Shown here piece by piece: positions 33,956 through 42,674 of a stretch of DNA of 64,000 nucleotides. The stretch comes from Clostridiales bacterium. Its GTDB lineage: Bacteria; Actinomycetota; Coriobacteriia; Anaerosomatales; SLCP01. Position numbers and translations under genes: made by a program. Under the pieces are notes generated by a model, which worked only from the letters and a program-made list of their open reading frames with translations, was not told the origin of the DNA and did no database searches. The stretch covers positions 1 to 64,000 of the forward strand of contig JAGXSG010000003.1 in assembly GCA_018333995.1 (NCBI GenBank), in the 5' to 3' direction. How positions within the stretch are numbered: position 1 is the first letter of the stretch; each line of letters starts with the position of its first letter.

Positions 33956-35442
33956 GCGGCACCTCCCTCGCTGCGCATCCCGGCGGCCAACTTGAGCGCC
34001 TTGTGGAGCGCACGCGCCTTGTACAGGCACTCGTCGTACTCGCGCTCTGGGACGGAGTCGGCGACGATGCCCGCACCAGACTGCAGGTAGGCGCGCCCGC
34101 CAGCGAGCACGAACGTGCGAATAGTGATGCACATGTCCATCGCCCCGTCGAGCCCAAAATATCCCACCGTGCCGGCGTACGGTCCACGCGCCGCGGGCTC
34201 AAGGTCGGCGATGATCTCCATCGCGCGGACCTTGGGCGCGCCCGAAACCGTCCCCGCCGGGAACGTCGCCTCAAGCGCGTCGACAGCGTCCCTGCCCGGC
34301 GCGAGTTCGCCGGTCACGTTGCTGACAATGTGCATCACGTGGCTGTAGTACTCGACCTCCATGAGCTCGTCCACGGAAACGCTGCCCGGCACGCTCACGC
34401 GCCCGAGATCGTTTCTTCCGAGATCGACAAGCATGACGTGCTCAGCGCGCTCCTTCTCGTCTGCGAGCAGATCGGCGCGCAAGCGGCCATCCTCGGCGAG
34501 ATCGGCGCCGCGTGGGCGCGTGCCCGCGAGCGGGCGCGTGAGTACCGTGTTGCCCTCCACGCGCACGAGCGGCTCGGGGCTCGACCCCACGAGCGTCACG
34601 TCACGCGTGCGCAGGTAGAACATGTACGGGCTCGGGTTCACCGCGCGCAACACGCGATAGAGATCAACGCCATCGCCGTCGTACGGGGCGCTGAAACGCT
34701 GCGAGAGCACGACCTGGAAGATGTCGCCCGCCGCGATGTGCTCCTTGGCGCGCCTGACCTGGCCGAGAAACTCCTCGCGCGACGTGTGCTCGGTGAGCGG
34801 GACCTCGGCGGTAACGCCCACGCTACCAAGCTCCGCGCCGCGCGGCCCCTCGTCAATGCGCCTGAGGTAGCCGTTAATGCGGCCGAGCGCGCGGTCGTAC
34901 GCGGCCTCCGGCGCACCCCCGGGCCTCACCGGCGCAATCACCTGCATGACGCGGCGCGCGTGATCGAACGCCACGACGACGTCGGCCATCATGAAGACGA
35001 GATCGGGCACGCCGAGCTCATCGGTCGCGTGCCGGGGGACCTTCTCGAAGGCGGTGGCGGCCTCGTAGCCAACGTAGCCAACCGCGCCGCCCACAAACAG
35101 CGGCAATCCCGGCACCCGCGCCACGCGTCCCGCGTCGAGTCTCCGGGCGACCACGCGCAGCGGGTCATCCGCCTGCTCGCCGCTCACGCCGCCGTTTTCC
35201 ACGACGACCTCGCTCCCGCGCGCGCTCACGACCTCGCGGTCGCCCACACCCAGGAAGCTGTAGCGGCCGAGCCGCTCTCCCCCGACGACGCTCTCAAGCA
35301 GGAACGCGTGCTCCGCGCCCTCGGCGAGCGCCATGAACGCGCTGATCGGTGTCGCGAGGTCGGCGTAGACCTCGCGCGCCACGGGGACCACGTCGTGGTC
35401 CTCCGCCAACCGCACAAACTCATCTCTGCTCGGCACGATCAT
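33952..35442 (-). CDS. trpE: anthranilate synthase component I
   Basis: The protein has 496 residues. The chorismate-binding fold is complete: LSQRFSAPYDGD, NPSPYMFYLRTRDVTLVGSS, RPLAGTRPRGA, DEKERAEHVMLVDLGRNDLG and ATFPAGTVSGAPKVRAMEII. The N-terminal LLESVVGGERLGRYSFLG contains the region of Trp feedback inhibition (ES in LLES). ATG 35442 follows AAGGAG. It is the first gene of the trp operon and lies behind the T-box leader. Confidence 0.95.
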   Translation of the reverse strand: MIVPSRDEFVRLAEDHDVVPVAREVYADLATPISAFMALAEGAEHAFLLESVVGGERLGRYSFLGVGDREVVSARGSEVVVENGGVSGEQADDPLRVVARRLDAGRVARVPGLPLFVGGAVGYVGYEAATAFEKVPRHATDELGVPDLVFMMADVVVAFDHARRVMQVIAPVRPGGAPEAAYDRALGRINGYLRRIDEGPRGAELGSVGVTAEVPLTEHTSREEFLGQVRRAKEHIAAGDIFQVVLSQRFSAPYDGDGVDLYRVLRAVNPSPYMFYLRTRDVTLVGSSPEPLVRVEGNTVLTRPLAGTRPRGADLAEDGRLRADLLADEKERAEHVMLVDLGRNDLGRVSVPGSVSVDELMEVEYYSHVMHIVSNVTGELAPGRDAVDALEATFPAGTVSGAPKVRAMEIIADLEPAARGPYAGTVGYFGLDGAMDMCITIRTFVLAGGRAYLQSGAGIVADSVPEREYDECLYKARALHKALKLAAGMRSEGGAA

Positions 35443-35504
35443 GCCCCGCACTCCTTCTCGGCACGTTTCACCTGAGAGATGCGGGGCCCCTAACCTGCCG
35501 AGAG

Positions 35505-35770
35505 AACACAAAGACCCCTCATCCCCAAGGGACGAGAGGTCATCTCGCGGTGCCACCCTTGTTGCCCCGCCACCGTGCGGCGGGACCACTTGTCCTGACA
35601 GTACGTGGACGACCGCGCCGCGTTCGCGGTGGCGCTCCGTCCGAATACCCGGTCCCTTGTATCGGTGGGAGTCCGCCGGAACTAGTAGGCGTCGCCGCCG
35701 TTGCTCCGGAGCCTCAGGGGTCCATTCCTGCCGGTCGCCCAGGCCGGGTTTCCACCATCCCCGACTCTCT
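35505..35770 (-). promoter_or_regulatory. T-box riboswitch (tRNA-Trp) in the trp operon leader
   Basis: On the minus strand the leader starts stem I with AGAGAGTCGGGGATGGTGGA and carries the specifier loop GAATGGACC, with TGG (Trp) at 35722-35724 on the complementary strand. The hallmark T-box AGGGTGGCACCGCG occupies 35546-35559. A terminator hairpin follows (35513-35541: GACC-CTC-TCC paired with GGA-GAG-GGTC) with a TTTGTG tail. Uncharged tRNA-Trp should pair at UGG and at the T-box and favour the antiterminator, raising trp expression when Trp is short. This explains the otherwise gene-free stretch before trpE. Confidence 0.93.
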
Positions 35771-35817
35771 ACACTGTGCTGACCGGAGTACTACTCCCCG
35801 TCATCGGCGCGTATCCG

Positions 35818-35823
35818 ATTGTA
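35818..35823 (-). promoter_or_regulatory. possible -10 box of the trp operon
   Basis: TACAAT on the minus strand lies about 45 bp before stem I of the T-box leader, a suitable place for transcription to start. No convincing -35 box is seen at 16-18 bp, so this is tentative. Confidence 0.35.
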
Positions 35824-35923
35824 GGCGCGAGTGTAGCATCGTGACGCAACGGGGTGCAAATCGCTCGCGTACCGAATCAGTATCGGACGTTGCACTCACG
35901 CCCGGTACGCCTCTGCACAGCGA

Positions 35924-36028
35924 TCAGCGAAGCTCCGCCTGAGCGCGCCTAATCTGGTGTACGATCGGGAGCAACTCCTCGTAGGGCATGCGCTCATGGC
36001 GGGTGTCGAGCAGCACCGGGACGCTCAT
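35924..36028 (-). CDS. small ORF at the end of the his operon, 34 residues
   Basis: ATG 36028 is preceded by a full GGAGGAG ribosome site 5-6 bp upstream and starts 20 bp after the hisE stop. It encodes MSVPVLLDTRHERMPYEELL and PIVHQIRRAQAELR before a TGA. The ribosome site and operon position favour a real small gene; the sequence is helical and charged with no motif I recognise. It could also be a chance frame. Confidence 0.4.
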   Translation of the reverse strand: MSVPVLLDTRHERMPYEELLPIVHQIRRAQAELR

Positions 36029-36048
36029 GTATCTCCTCCGCGCGCCCC

Positions 36049-36390
36049 CTACTTCCGCCTGCTCGCGAGCTCGGCCGCAAGCTCGTCGGGCGAAACACCC
36101 TCGCGCACCATCACGACGAGCAGGTGGTAGACGAGATCGCCGATCTCGTAACGCAGCTGCTCGGTGTCGCGGTCGCGGGCGGCGATGATCACCTCGGCGG
36201 CCTCCTCACCGATCTTTTTGAGGAGCTTCTCTTGCGGGCCGGCGAGAAGCGCGCTCGTGTAGGAGCCCTCGGGCATCTCGGCTTTGCGCTGCTCGAGCAC
36301 GGCGAAGAGCTCCTCGAGAACGGGGCCGATGCGCAGGGGCTCGGCCGGGCTCGGCGTGGCAAAAGAGGAGCTGACGGTGTCATCGCTCAT
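36049..36390 (-). CDS. hisE: phosphoribosyl-ATP pyrophosphatase
   Basis: The protein has 113 residues. The all-alpha PPase core is visible in the C-terminal 85 residues: [32 protein letters not shown] (ExxE) and [16 protein letters not shown] (ExxD). It removes PPi from phosphoribosyl-ATP in His synthesis. A 20-residue Ser/Thr-rich N-terminus precedes the domain. It overlaps hisI by 11 bp; the two are fused in many bacteria but separate here. Confidence 0.93.
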   Translation of the reverse strand: MSDDTVSSSFATPSPAEPLRIGPVLEELFAVLEQRKAEMPEGSYTSALLAGPQEKLLKKIGEEAAEVIIAARDRDTEQLRYEIGDLVYHLLVVMVREGVSPDELAAELASRRK

Positions 36391-36736
36391 GGGGAGCGTC
36401 CCCCTCGGCTGCAAGCGGACGGTAGAAACATGTGCGCTCGCCGGTATGGCACGCCACGCCCTGCTGGGAGACGCGCACAAGGAGCGCGTCGGCATCGCAG
36501 TCGGCGAGCACCTCGACGACCTGCTGGGTGTTGCCGGACGTCTCACCCTTGCACCAGTACTCCTGGCGCGAGCGGCTCCAAAACCACGTGCGGCCTGTCT
36601 CGAGCGTGCGGCGGACCGCCTCGTCGTTCATGTAGGCGACCATGAGCACCTCATCGGTGTCGTGCTGCTGCACGACGGCGCAGATGAGGCCCTTGTCGTC
36701 GAACTTCAAGTCCTCGATGCGGACGGACTCACTCAC
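36380..36736 (-). CDS. hisI: phosphoribosyl-AMP cyclohydrolase
   Basis: The protein has 118 residues. Key motifs are [48 protein letters not shown] (Mg/Zn ligands) and [12 protein letters not shown]. It opens the adenine ring of phosphoribosyl-AMP. I chose GTG 36736, which overlaps the hisF stop as GTGA and has AAGGAG 10 bp upstream; a GTG at 36745 is too close to that site. Confidence 0.94.
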   Translation of the reverse strand: MSESVRIEDLKFDDKGLICAVVQQHDTDEVLMVAYMNDEAVRRTLETGRTWFWSRSRQEYWCKGETSGNTQQVVEVLADCDADALLVRVSQQGVACHTGERTCFYRPLAAEGDAPHER

Positions 36737-37542
36737 CTGACCCACACTCCTTCCACGGGTGAACGCGCTTCCTCGGCGACCTCGACCCTGCGTACCGGTA
36801 TGTCGTGGGAAGCAAGGTGGCGCTTGATGTCGGTGATCCTGAACGTGCCAAAATGCAACGTGCTCGCCGCGAGCACCGCGTCGGCGTCCGCCTCGGCGAT
36901 GACCTCGGCGAAGTGATCGAGCTCTCCCGCGCCGCCGCTCGCTATGACGGGGATTGAAAGCGCGCGGGTGATTGCGCGCGTGAGGGGGATGTCGTAACCG
37001 TCGTTGGTGCCGTCACGGTCCATGCTCGTGAGCAGGATCTCCCCGGCACCGAGACGTTCGGCCTCGCGCGCCCACTCGACGGCGTCGAGACCGGTCGCAA
37101 CGCGCCCGCCATTGATGAAGACCTCCCAGCGCTCCCGCCCGCCGGGAACACGCCGCGCGTCGATCGCCACGACGATGCACTGCGACCCGTAGATGCGGCT
37201 CGTCTGGGTGATGAGTCCCGGCTCGCGCACCACAGCGGAGTTGAGCGAGACCTTGTCGGAGCCGGCGAGCAGCATCGCGCGGATGTCGGCCGCCGAGCGC
37301 ATCCCGCCGCCGACGGTGTACGGGATGAAGACCTCCTCGGCAGTTCGCGCAGCGACCTCGAGCATCGCCGGGCGCTCCTCGTGACTTGCGGTGATGTCGA
37401 GAAAGACAAGCTCGTCGGCACCCTCCGCGTCGTAGAACGCGGCGAGTTTAACGGGATCGCCCGCATCGACGAGGTCAACGAAGTTGACACCCTTGACCAC
37501 GCGCCCGTCGTGCACGTCGAGGCAGGGTATGACGCGCTTCAT
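36733..37542 (-). CDS. hisF: imidazole glycerol phosphate synthase, cyclase subunit
   Basis: The protein has 269 residues. It begins [20 protein letters not shown] with catalytic Asp in CLDV; the second catalytic Asp lies in VVAIDARRV, and [14 protein letters not shown] and [11 protein letters not shown] give the phosphate loops. With HisH it makes imidazole glycerol phosphate and AICAR. ATG 37542 is preferred to GTG 37548; neither has a strong ribosome site, so it is probably coupled to hisA, which ends 13 bp upstream. Confidence 0.95.
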   Translation of the reverse strand: MKRVIPCLDVHDGRVVKGVNFVDLVDAGDPVKLAAFYDAEGADELVFLDITASHEERPAMLEVAARTAEEVFIPYTVGGGMRSAADIRAMLLAGSDKVSLNSAVVREPGLITQTSRIYGSQCIVVAIDARRVPGGRERWEVFINGGRVATGLDAVEWAREAERLGAGEILLTSMDRDGTNDGYDIPLTRAITRALSIPVIASGGAGELDHFAEVIAEADADAVLAASTLHFGTFRITDIKRHLASHDIPVRRVEVAEEARSPVEGVWVR

Positions 37543-37555
37543 CAACACGGCAGCG

Positions 37556-38287
37556 TCACGGCTCCACTCCGTAACCCACGGCGATCGCTTCTGGCAGCGT
37601 GAAGCGCCGTTCGTAGAGCGCCACGCCCACGATGACGCCTTCCACCACTGAGCCGAGCGAGGCGAGATCCCGGATGTCGTCGAGTTCTGAGACGCCGCCG
37701 GAAGCGATGAGGGGAATGTCGATTTGGTTTGCCAGAGCGCGGTACGCGCCGTAGTTCACACCCGCCTGCATGCCGTCACGCGAGATATCTGTATAAACGA
37801 CACGCTTTACGCCAAGAAGTTCAAGCTCGCCGATGAGTTCGAGCACGCCGCGCTCGGTGCCCTGACGCCACCCCTCGATCGCGACCTTTCCGTCGCGCGC
37901 GTCTATGCCCGCGACCACCGCCTCCGGGTACGCCGCGCACGCCTCGGCAACGAACTCCGGGCTCGTCACGAGGGTCGTGCCGAGCACACACCGCGTGACG
38001 CCGGCATCCATGAGGGCCGCAAACGTCGCCATCGAACGGATCCCGCCGCCAGTCTGGACCGGTACATCGACCTCGGCGGCGATACGGCGGATGACCTCGA
38101 TGTTGGCGGGCACTCCGTCACGCGCACCGTCGAGGTCGACGACGTGGAGCCACTCAGCACCGCTCTCGGCCCACTCGCGCGCCTGCGCGACGGGATCTTC
38201 GTTGTACACGGTCACCTGATCGTAGCAGCCCTGCCTCAGGCGCACGGCCCTGCCGTCGAGGACGTCGATTGCGGGAAAGATTTGCAT
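37556..38287 (-). CDS. hisA: ProFAR isomerase (HisA)
   Basis: The protein has 243 residues. [17 protein letters not shown] gives the first catalytic Asp; [42 protein letters not shown] (second Asp) and [10 protein letters not shown] complete the barrel. Some actinobacteria use a bifunctional PriA in place of HisA and TrpF, but a separate trpF exists at 29336 here, so ordinary HisA is the simpler call. Confidence 0.94.
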   Translation of the reverse strand: MQIFPAIDVLDGRAVRLRQGCYDQVTVYNEDPVAQAREWAESGAEWLHVVDLDGARDGVPANIEVIRRIAAEVDVPVQTGGGIRSMATFAALMDAGVTRCVLGTTLVTSPEFVAEACAAYPEAVVAGIDARDGKVAIEGWRQGTERGVLELIGELELLGVKRVVYTDISRDGMQAGVNYGAYRALANQIDIPLIASGGVSELDDIRDLASLGSVVEGVIVGVALYERRFTLPEAIAVGYGVEP

Positions 38288-38290
38288 GTG

Positions 38291-38926
38291 TCACGCACCC
38301 TCCAAGACGATCCGGCCAAAATTCGCGAGTACGGCGAGCCCCGCCGCGGAGGACTTCTCCGGGTGGAACTGCACCGCATACGTGCCACCGGAACCCACGG
38401 CCGCCGCAAACGGAATTCCGTATACGCTCGCTCCGATAATACAGGAAGTATCTTCCGGAACGACGTGGTATGAGTGCACGAAGTAAAACGCGCTCGCCTC
38501 GGCGATCCCCTCGAACAATCGGCTTTCACGCGGGTAGCTCACCGTGTTCCATCCGATGTGCGGCACCTTCACACCGCCTGGCAACCGTTCGCAGCGTCCC
38601 GGCACGATTCCGAGACCTTCGTGCTCGCCATCTTCGAGGCCCACATCTGCGAGAAGCTGCATCCCCAGGCAGATCCCCAAAAACGGCGTGCCCGCCGCCA
38701 CCCGCTCGGCAATGAGTTCCCACACTCCAGAGGCGCGAAGGTTCGCCGCCGCGTCACGAAACGCGCCCACACCCGGCAACACGATTCCGTGGGCCGAGGA
38801 GACCTCGGCCGGATCGCCGGTGACAAAGACGCCAGCAACTCCAGCGTGCTCGAAGCCCTTTAGCACACTGCGAAGATTTCCCATCGCGTAGTCGATGAGG
38901 GCGATGCGGGGTGCGCCTGCGCTCAC
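38291..38926 (-). CDS. hisH: imidazole glycerol phosphate synthase, glutaminase subunit
   Basis: The protein has 211 residues, a class I amidotransferase: IALIDYAMGNLRSVLKG, oxyanion strand PGVGAF, nucleophile Cys in FLGICLGMQLL and the His-Glu pair in VQFHPEKSS. It supplies ammonia to HisF. The GTG start overlaps the hisB stop by 4 bp. Confidence 0.95.
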   Translation of the reverse strand: MSAGAPRIALIDYAMGNLRSVLKGFEHAGVAGVFVTGDPAEVSSAHGIVLPGVGAFRDAAANLRASGVWELIAERVAAGTPFLGICLGMQLLADVGLEDGEHEGLGIVPGRCERLPGGVKVPHIGWNTVSYPRESRLFEGIAEASAFYFVHSYHVVPEDTSCIIGASVYGIPFAAAVGSGGTYAVQFHPEKSSAAGLAVLANFGRIVLEGA

Positions 38927-39516
38927 AGCGCCCCTTTGGTCGAGGGCACCGTGCCGCCGATGCGCGGATCCACCTCGACGGCATCAGCAAGCGCGCGCGC
39001 GACCGCTTTGAACGCCGCCTCCACGATGTGGTGCGCGTTGTCTCCCGCGAGCTTGTGAACGTGCAGCGTAAGGCCCGCGTTGGCGGCGAACGCGGCCAAG
39101 AACTCGCGAGCGAGCGAGGTCTCAAACGTGCCGATGAACTCGATCGGCAGCTCGACGTCGTAGGTGAGTCCTCCTCTCCCGGAGATGTCAATCGCCGCGA
39201 GCACGAGCGCCTCGTCCATTGGGATGGCCGCCGAGCCGTAGCGCCGGATACCCGCCTTGTCTCCGAGCGCCTTGGCGAGAGCGGCACCAAGACAGATCCC
39301 CACGTCTTCCACGGTGTGATGCGCGTCGACCGCCAGATCTCCTGCCGCCTCGACAGAGAGCGTCATGAGACCGTGGCGCCCAAGCGCGTCGAGCATGTGG
39401 TCGAAGAACGGCACGCCCGTATCGACGCTCGATGCGCCGGGCGTGTCGATGTCGAGCGCGACGGTGACGCCGGTCTCTTTGGTCGTGCGTGTGATCGAGC
39501 CTGTCCTTGGCGTCAT
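38923..39516 (-). CDS. hisB: imidazoleglycerol-phosphate dehydratase
   Basis: The protein has 197 residues, the monofunctional IGPD form without a phosphatase domain. The metal-binding repeats are VPFFDHMLDALGRHG, DAHHTVEDVGICLG, ARFFLAAF-like REFLAAFAANAG and DNAHHIVEAAFKAVARAL. ATG 39516 overlaps the hisC stop by 4 bp. Histidinol phosphatase, absent here, must be elsewhere. Confidence 0.95.
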   Translation of the reverse strand: MTPRTGSITRTTKETGVTVALDIDTPGASSVDTGVPFFDHMLDALGRHGLMTLSVEAAGDLAVDAHHTVEDVGICLGAALAKALGDKAGIRRYGSAAIPMDEALVLAAIDISGRGGLTYDVELPIEFIGTFETSLAREFLAAFAANAGLTLHVHKLAGDNAHHIVEAAFKAVARALADAVEVDPRIGGTVPSTKGAL

Positions 39517-40652
39517 CTTGAGCCCAACTCCCCTACCATTCCGTGGCGCACGTGCGCGCCGCTCCCTAAGATCGCCGAGGCGCGCCTCCCGGCGAGAATC
39601 TCGGCAACCGCCTCTATGAATCGCTCGTTTTCCGTGTCGCTTCCCACCGTCACGCGGAGGCAACCCTCAAGTCCCGGCGTACGCGAGAAGTCGCGGATAA
39701 GCACAGAGTGGTTGTGCAGCAGGTCCCGCCAGACCGCCGAGGCGTGCTCGACCCTGAACAGCACGAAGTTTGCCTCGGAGGGAAAGACCGTGACCTCCTC
39801 GAACGCCGTGAGCCCGTGCATGAGCGTGTCGCGGCCCCGCATCAGGTCGCGGATAGATTGCTGGAAGACGACCCGCTCGCGAAAGACCGTCGCCGCCACC
39901 CACTGGGCGAACGCGTCGACCGAGTACGGCTGGCGCACCTTGGTGAGCTCGCGGATCACGTCCTCGTGCGCGAGCAGGTACCCGACGCGCAGGCCCGCGA
40001 GCGAAAACGCCTTGGAAAACGTACGCAAAATGACGAGGTTGGGGTGACGCTCCATGTGCGGGCGCATCGTGTGACGGCTGAACTCGAAGTACGCCTCGTC
40101 GACGAGCACGAGAGCGTCGGTCGCGTTCAAGATGTCGATGAGCACGGTCTCCGGCGCGATGTTGCCCGTGGGGTTGTTGGGGTGCGCGATCATCACAACG
40201 TCGATGTCACCTGGGGCAAGGCGCGCAAGGATCGTGTCCGCGTCAAGGGCGAACTCCGGCGTGCGCGGGACACGAACAAGGTTCGTACCCGTGACCTGGG
40301 CGTCGATACCGTACATGGTGAAGGTGGGCGGCATATCGAGCAGCGTGCGGCCGGGCCCTCCCCACGCGAGCAGAAGGTCGAAGATGAGCTCGTCTCCACC
40401 GTTGCCCACGAGCACGTTTGCGGGCTCGAGACCGTTGGCCTCGGCGATGAGCTCGCGCAACCTGCTCGCCATCGGATCGGGGTAGCGGTTGAAGGGAAAC
40501 TCTTTGAGGCGCGCCGAGAGCTTCTCGATGATCTCGCCCGGCAGGTTCGACGGATGCTCGTTGGCGGCAAGCGACACGTCGACCTTGATGTCCTTGGCGT
40601 CGTACGGGACCAGGTGCTCAAGCTCCGGCCTGGCCGGTCGGATGCGGTTCAC
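39513..40652 (-). CDS. hisC: histidinol-phosphate aminotransferase
   Basis: The protein has 379 residues, a fold I PLP aminotransferase. Marks: LAANEHPSNLPGEI, GNGGDELIFDLLLAWG, MIAHPNNPTGNI, LVDEAYFEFSRH and the PLP Lys in RTFSKAFSLAGLRVGYLLA. The GTG start follows GGAGGGG. It transfers the amino group from Glu to imidazole acetol phosphate. Confidence 0.94.
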   Translation of the reverse strand: MNRIRPARPELEHLVPYDAKDIKVDVSLAANEHPSNLPGEIIEKLSARLKEFPFNRYPDPMASRLRELIAEANGLEPANVLVGNGGDELIFDLLLAWGGPGRTLLDMPPTFTMYGIDAQVTGTNLVRVPRTPEFALDADTILARLAPGDIDVVMIAHPNNPTGNIAPETVLIDILNATDALVLVDEAYFEFSRHTMRPHMERHPNLVILRTFSKAFSLAGLRVGYLLAHEDVIRELTKVRQPYSVDAFAQWVAATVFRERVVFQQSIRDLMRGRDTLMHGLTAFEEVTVFPSEANFVLFRVEHASAVWRDLLHNHSVLIRDFSRTPGLEGCLRVTVGSDTENERFIEAVAEILAGRRASAILGSGAHVRHGMVGELGSR

Positions 40653-40654
40653 GT

Positions 40655-41962
40655 CTACCCCTCCTCGGCGATCTCGCGCATCGCGGCAAGCCTGAGGCGC
40701 ACCGCGCGAGCGTGGGCGTCGAGGCCCTCGGCGTCGGCGATGAGCGCCGCGGTGGGGCCGTCGAGCGCAAGCGCTTCGTACGAGTACGAAAGCACTGAGG
40801 ATTTCTTGACAAAGTCCTCTACGCCAAGCGGGCTCGAGAAGCGCGCGGTGCCGCCGGTAGGAAGCACGTGACTGGGTCCGGCCACGTAGTCGCCGATCGT
40901 CTCAGGCGTGAAGTGGCCAAGAAAGATCGCGCCGGCGTTTCGCACCGAGCCGAGAAGTTCAAACGCCTCGGCCATCTGGATCTCGAGGTGCTCGGGGGCG
41001 ATCAGGTCGACGGTGTCGAGCGCCGCCACGATGTCGGGGCACACCACGACGAGCCCGTTGTCACGAAGCGCGCGCTCGGTCACCTCCCGACGCGGGGAGT
41101 CGGCGAGCAGCACGGCGAGCGCCTCTTCGACTTGCGCGGGAAGGTCAGGCTCCGTGGTGACGAGGTAGGTCGCCGCACGCGGGTCGTGCTCGGCCTGCGC
41201 CATGAGGTCGATGGCGACAAACGCCGGGAGCGCGGTGTCGTCGGCGAGCACGCAGATCTCGCTAGGACCAGCGAGCATGTCGATTCCCACGTCTCCCATA
41301 ACCAGCTTCTTGGCAGCGGTCACGTAGGCGTTTCCCGGCCCGACGATCTTGTCGACCCGCGGGATCGACTCGGTGCCAAAGGCAAGCGCCGCCACCGCCT
41401 GCGCGCCGCCAACTTTGTAGATCTCGTCCACCCCGGCCTCCGCGGCCGCCGCGAGCGTGTAGGGATTGACGGTGCCGTCCGGTGCCGGCGGCACGACCAT
41501 CACAACCTGGTCCACCCCCGCCACACGAGCAGGGATCGCCGTCATGAGCACGCTCGACGGGTAGCACGCGCGGCCTCCGGGTACGTAGCATCCCACGCGT
41601 CGAAGGGGCGTGACCTTCTGGCCGAGGAAGATGCCGCCCTCCTGTGTGGTGAACCACGAGTGCGGGACCTGGCGCTCGTGATACTCGGCTATCGCGCCCG
41701 CCGCAAACGAGATCGCGTCGAGGAACTCGCGGCCCACCATTGCGACGGCGGCGTCGATCTCCTCAGGTGTCACGAGCAGGGTATCGAGGACGGCGCCGTC
41801 GAACTTCTCGGTGTACTCTCGCACAGCCGCCTCGCCGCGCTCACGGACCGCCTCGACGATCCTGGCCGCCACGCCAAGAACCTCGGCGTCCAGACCCCCG
41901 GAGCGCACGATATCTGACTCCGCAAGGCGCTTTCCGCGTTCAAGGATTATGGTTCGCAACAT
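40655..41962 (-). CDS. hisD: histidinol dehydrogenase
   Basis: The protein has 435 residues. Typical blocks are RVGCYVPGGRACYPSSVLMT, GTESIPRVDKIVGPGNAYVT, DMLAGPSEICVLAD, DLMAQAEHDPRAATYL and APEHLEIQM with ETIGDYVAGPSHVLPTGG. Zn ligands and the catalytic Glu-His pair (AEHDP, PEHL) are present. It oxidises histidinol to His with two NAD+. Confidence 0.95.
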   Translation of the reverse strand: MLRTIILERGKRLAESDIVRSGGLDAEVLGVAARIVEAVRERGEAAVREYTEKFDGAVLDTLLVTPEEIDAAVAMVGREFLDAISFAAGAIAEYHERQVPHSWFTTQEGGIFLGQKVTPLRRVGCYVPGGRACYPSSVLMTAIPARVAGVDQVVMVVPPAPDGTVNPYTLAAAAEAGVDEIYKVGGAQAVAALAFGTESIPRVDKIVGPGNAYVTAAKKLVMGDVGIDMLAGPSEICVLADDTALPAFVAIDLMAQAEHDPRAATYLVTTEPDLPAQVEEALAVLLADSPRREVTERALRDNGLVVVCPDIVAALDTVDLIAPEHLEIQMAEAFELLGSVRNAGAIFLGHFTPETIGDYVAGPSHVLPTGGTARFSSPLGVEDFVKKSSVLSYSYEALALDGPTAALIADAEGLDAHARAVRLRLAAMREIAEEG

Positions 41963-42005
41963 GTCGGGGTGTACCCCTTTCAGGTCGGGGCGGCAGGCGC
42001 CGTCT

Positions 42006-42674
42006 CTATTCTAGCCCCACGGCGGCGAGACGCTCGGCCAGATCGGTGATCCGGGCGGAATCGGTGCGCAGACTCGCGGGGTTGGCGACAAAGCGCGCGG
42101 TCGAAGGAAGCACGTCTTCGACGATACGCAGGTTGTTCTCGCGCAGGGTCGTGCCGGTGGCGGTGATGTCGACGATCTGATCGGCGAGCCCGATCAGCGG
42201 TGCGATCTCGATGTTGCCGTGAAGCTTGACGATCTCTACCTGCACACCCTTCGCGGCGAAGTGCCGCTCGGTGATGCGCGGGTATTTGGTCGCGACTCGG
42301 ATGACGCCGAGGTGACGGTAGTGTCTGGCAACCTCAGCTTCCGAATCGCACGGCTCCGCGACAACGAACCTGCACTCGCCGAAGCCCAGATCGAGCATCT
42401 CGACGAGCGCGAGACCGGCTTCAACGAGCGTGTCCTTGCCAACGATCCCGACGTCGACCCCGCCATAGGCGACGTAGGCCGGGATGTCGGTGGGTTTCGC
42501 GATCACGAACTCGATCTCGCCCGCCGTCACGATGAGCTGGCGGCCCGCTTCGGCAAGCCGCCCGACGTCGACACCCGCAGATCTCAGCACGCGGAGCGAA
42601 TCGTCGAAGAGCGCACCCTTGGGGACGGCGAAGCACATGCGGCCTGAGCGCTGCGCGGCGCTCCTGGCGATCAT
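42006..42674 (-). CDS. hisG: ATP phosphoribosyltransferase, short catalytic subunit
   Basis: The protein has 222 residues, the short HisG form lacking the C-terminal regulatory domain, so it depends on HisZ, whose gene lies directly upstream with a 4 bp overlap. Motifs: AVPKGALFDDSLRVLRSAG, DIPAYVAYGGVDVGIVGKDT, RVATKYPRITERHF and DITATGTTLRENNL. It is the first, feedback-controlled step of His synthesis. Confidence 0.94.
   Translation of the reverse strand: MIARSAAQRSGRMCFAVPKGALFDDSLRVLRSAGVDVGRLAEAGRQLIVTAGEIEFVIAKPTDIPAYVAYGGVDVGIVGKDTLVEAGLALVEMLDLGFGECRFVVAEPCDSEAEVARHYRHLGVIRVATKYPRITERHFAAKGVQVEIVKLHGNIEIAPLIGLADQIVDITATGTTLRENNLRIVEDVLPSTARFVANPASLRTDSARITDLAERLAAVGLE

Noticed and set aside
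34003-35475. 490-codon open frame on the plus strand
   Set aside because: It is antisense to trpE and shows only codon-bias composition.
37556-38287. bifunctional PriA instead of HisA
   Set aside because: A separate trpF exists at 29336-29980, so HisA alone is sufficient.
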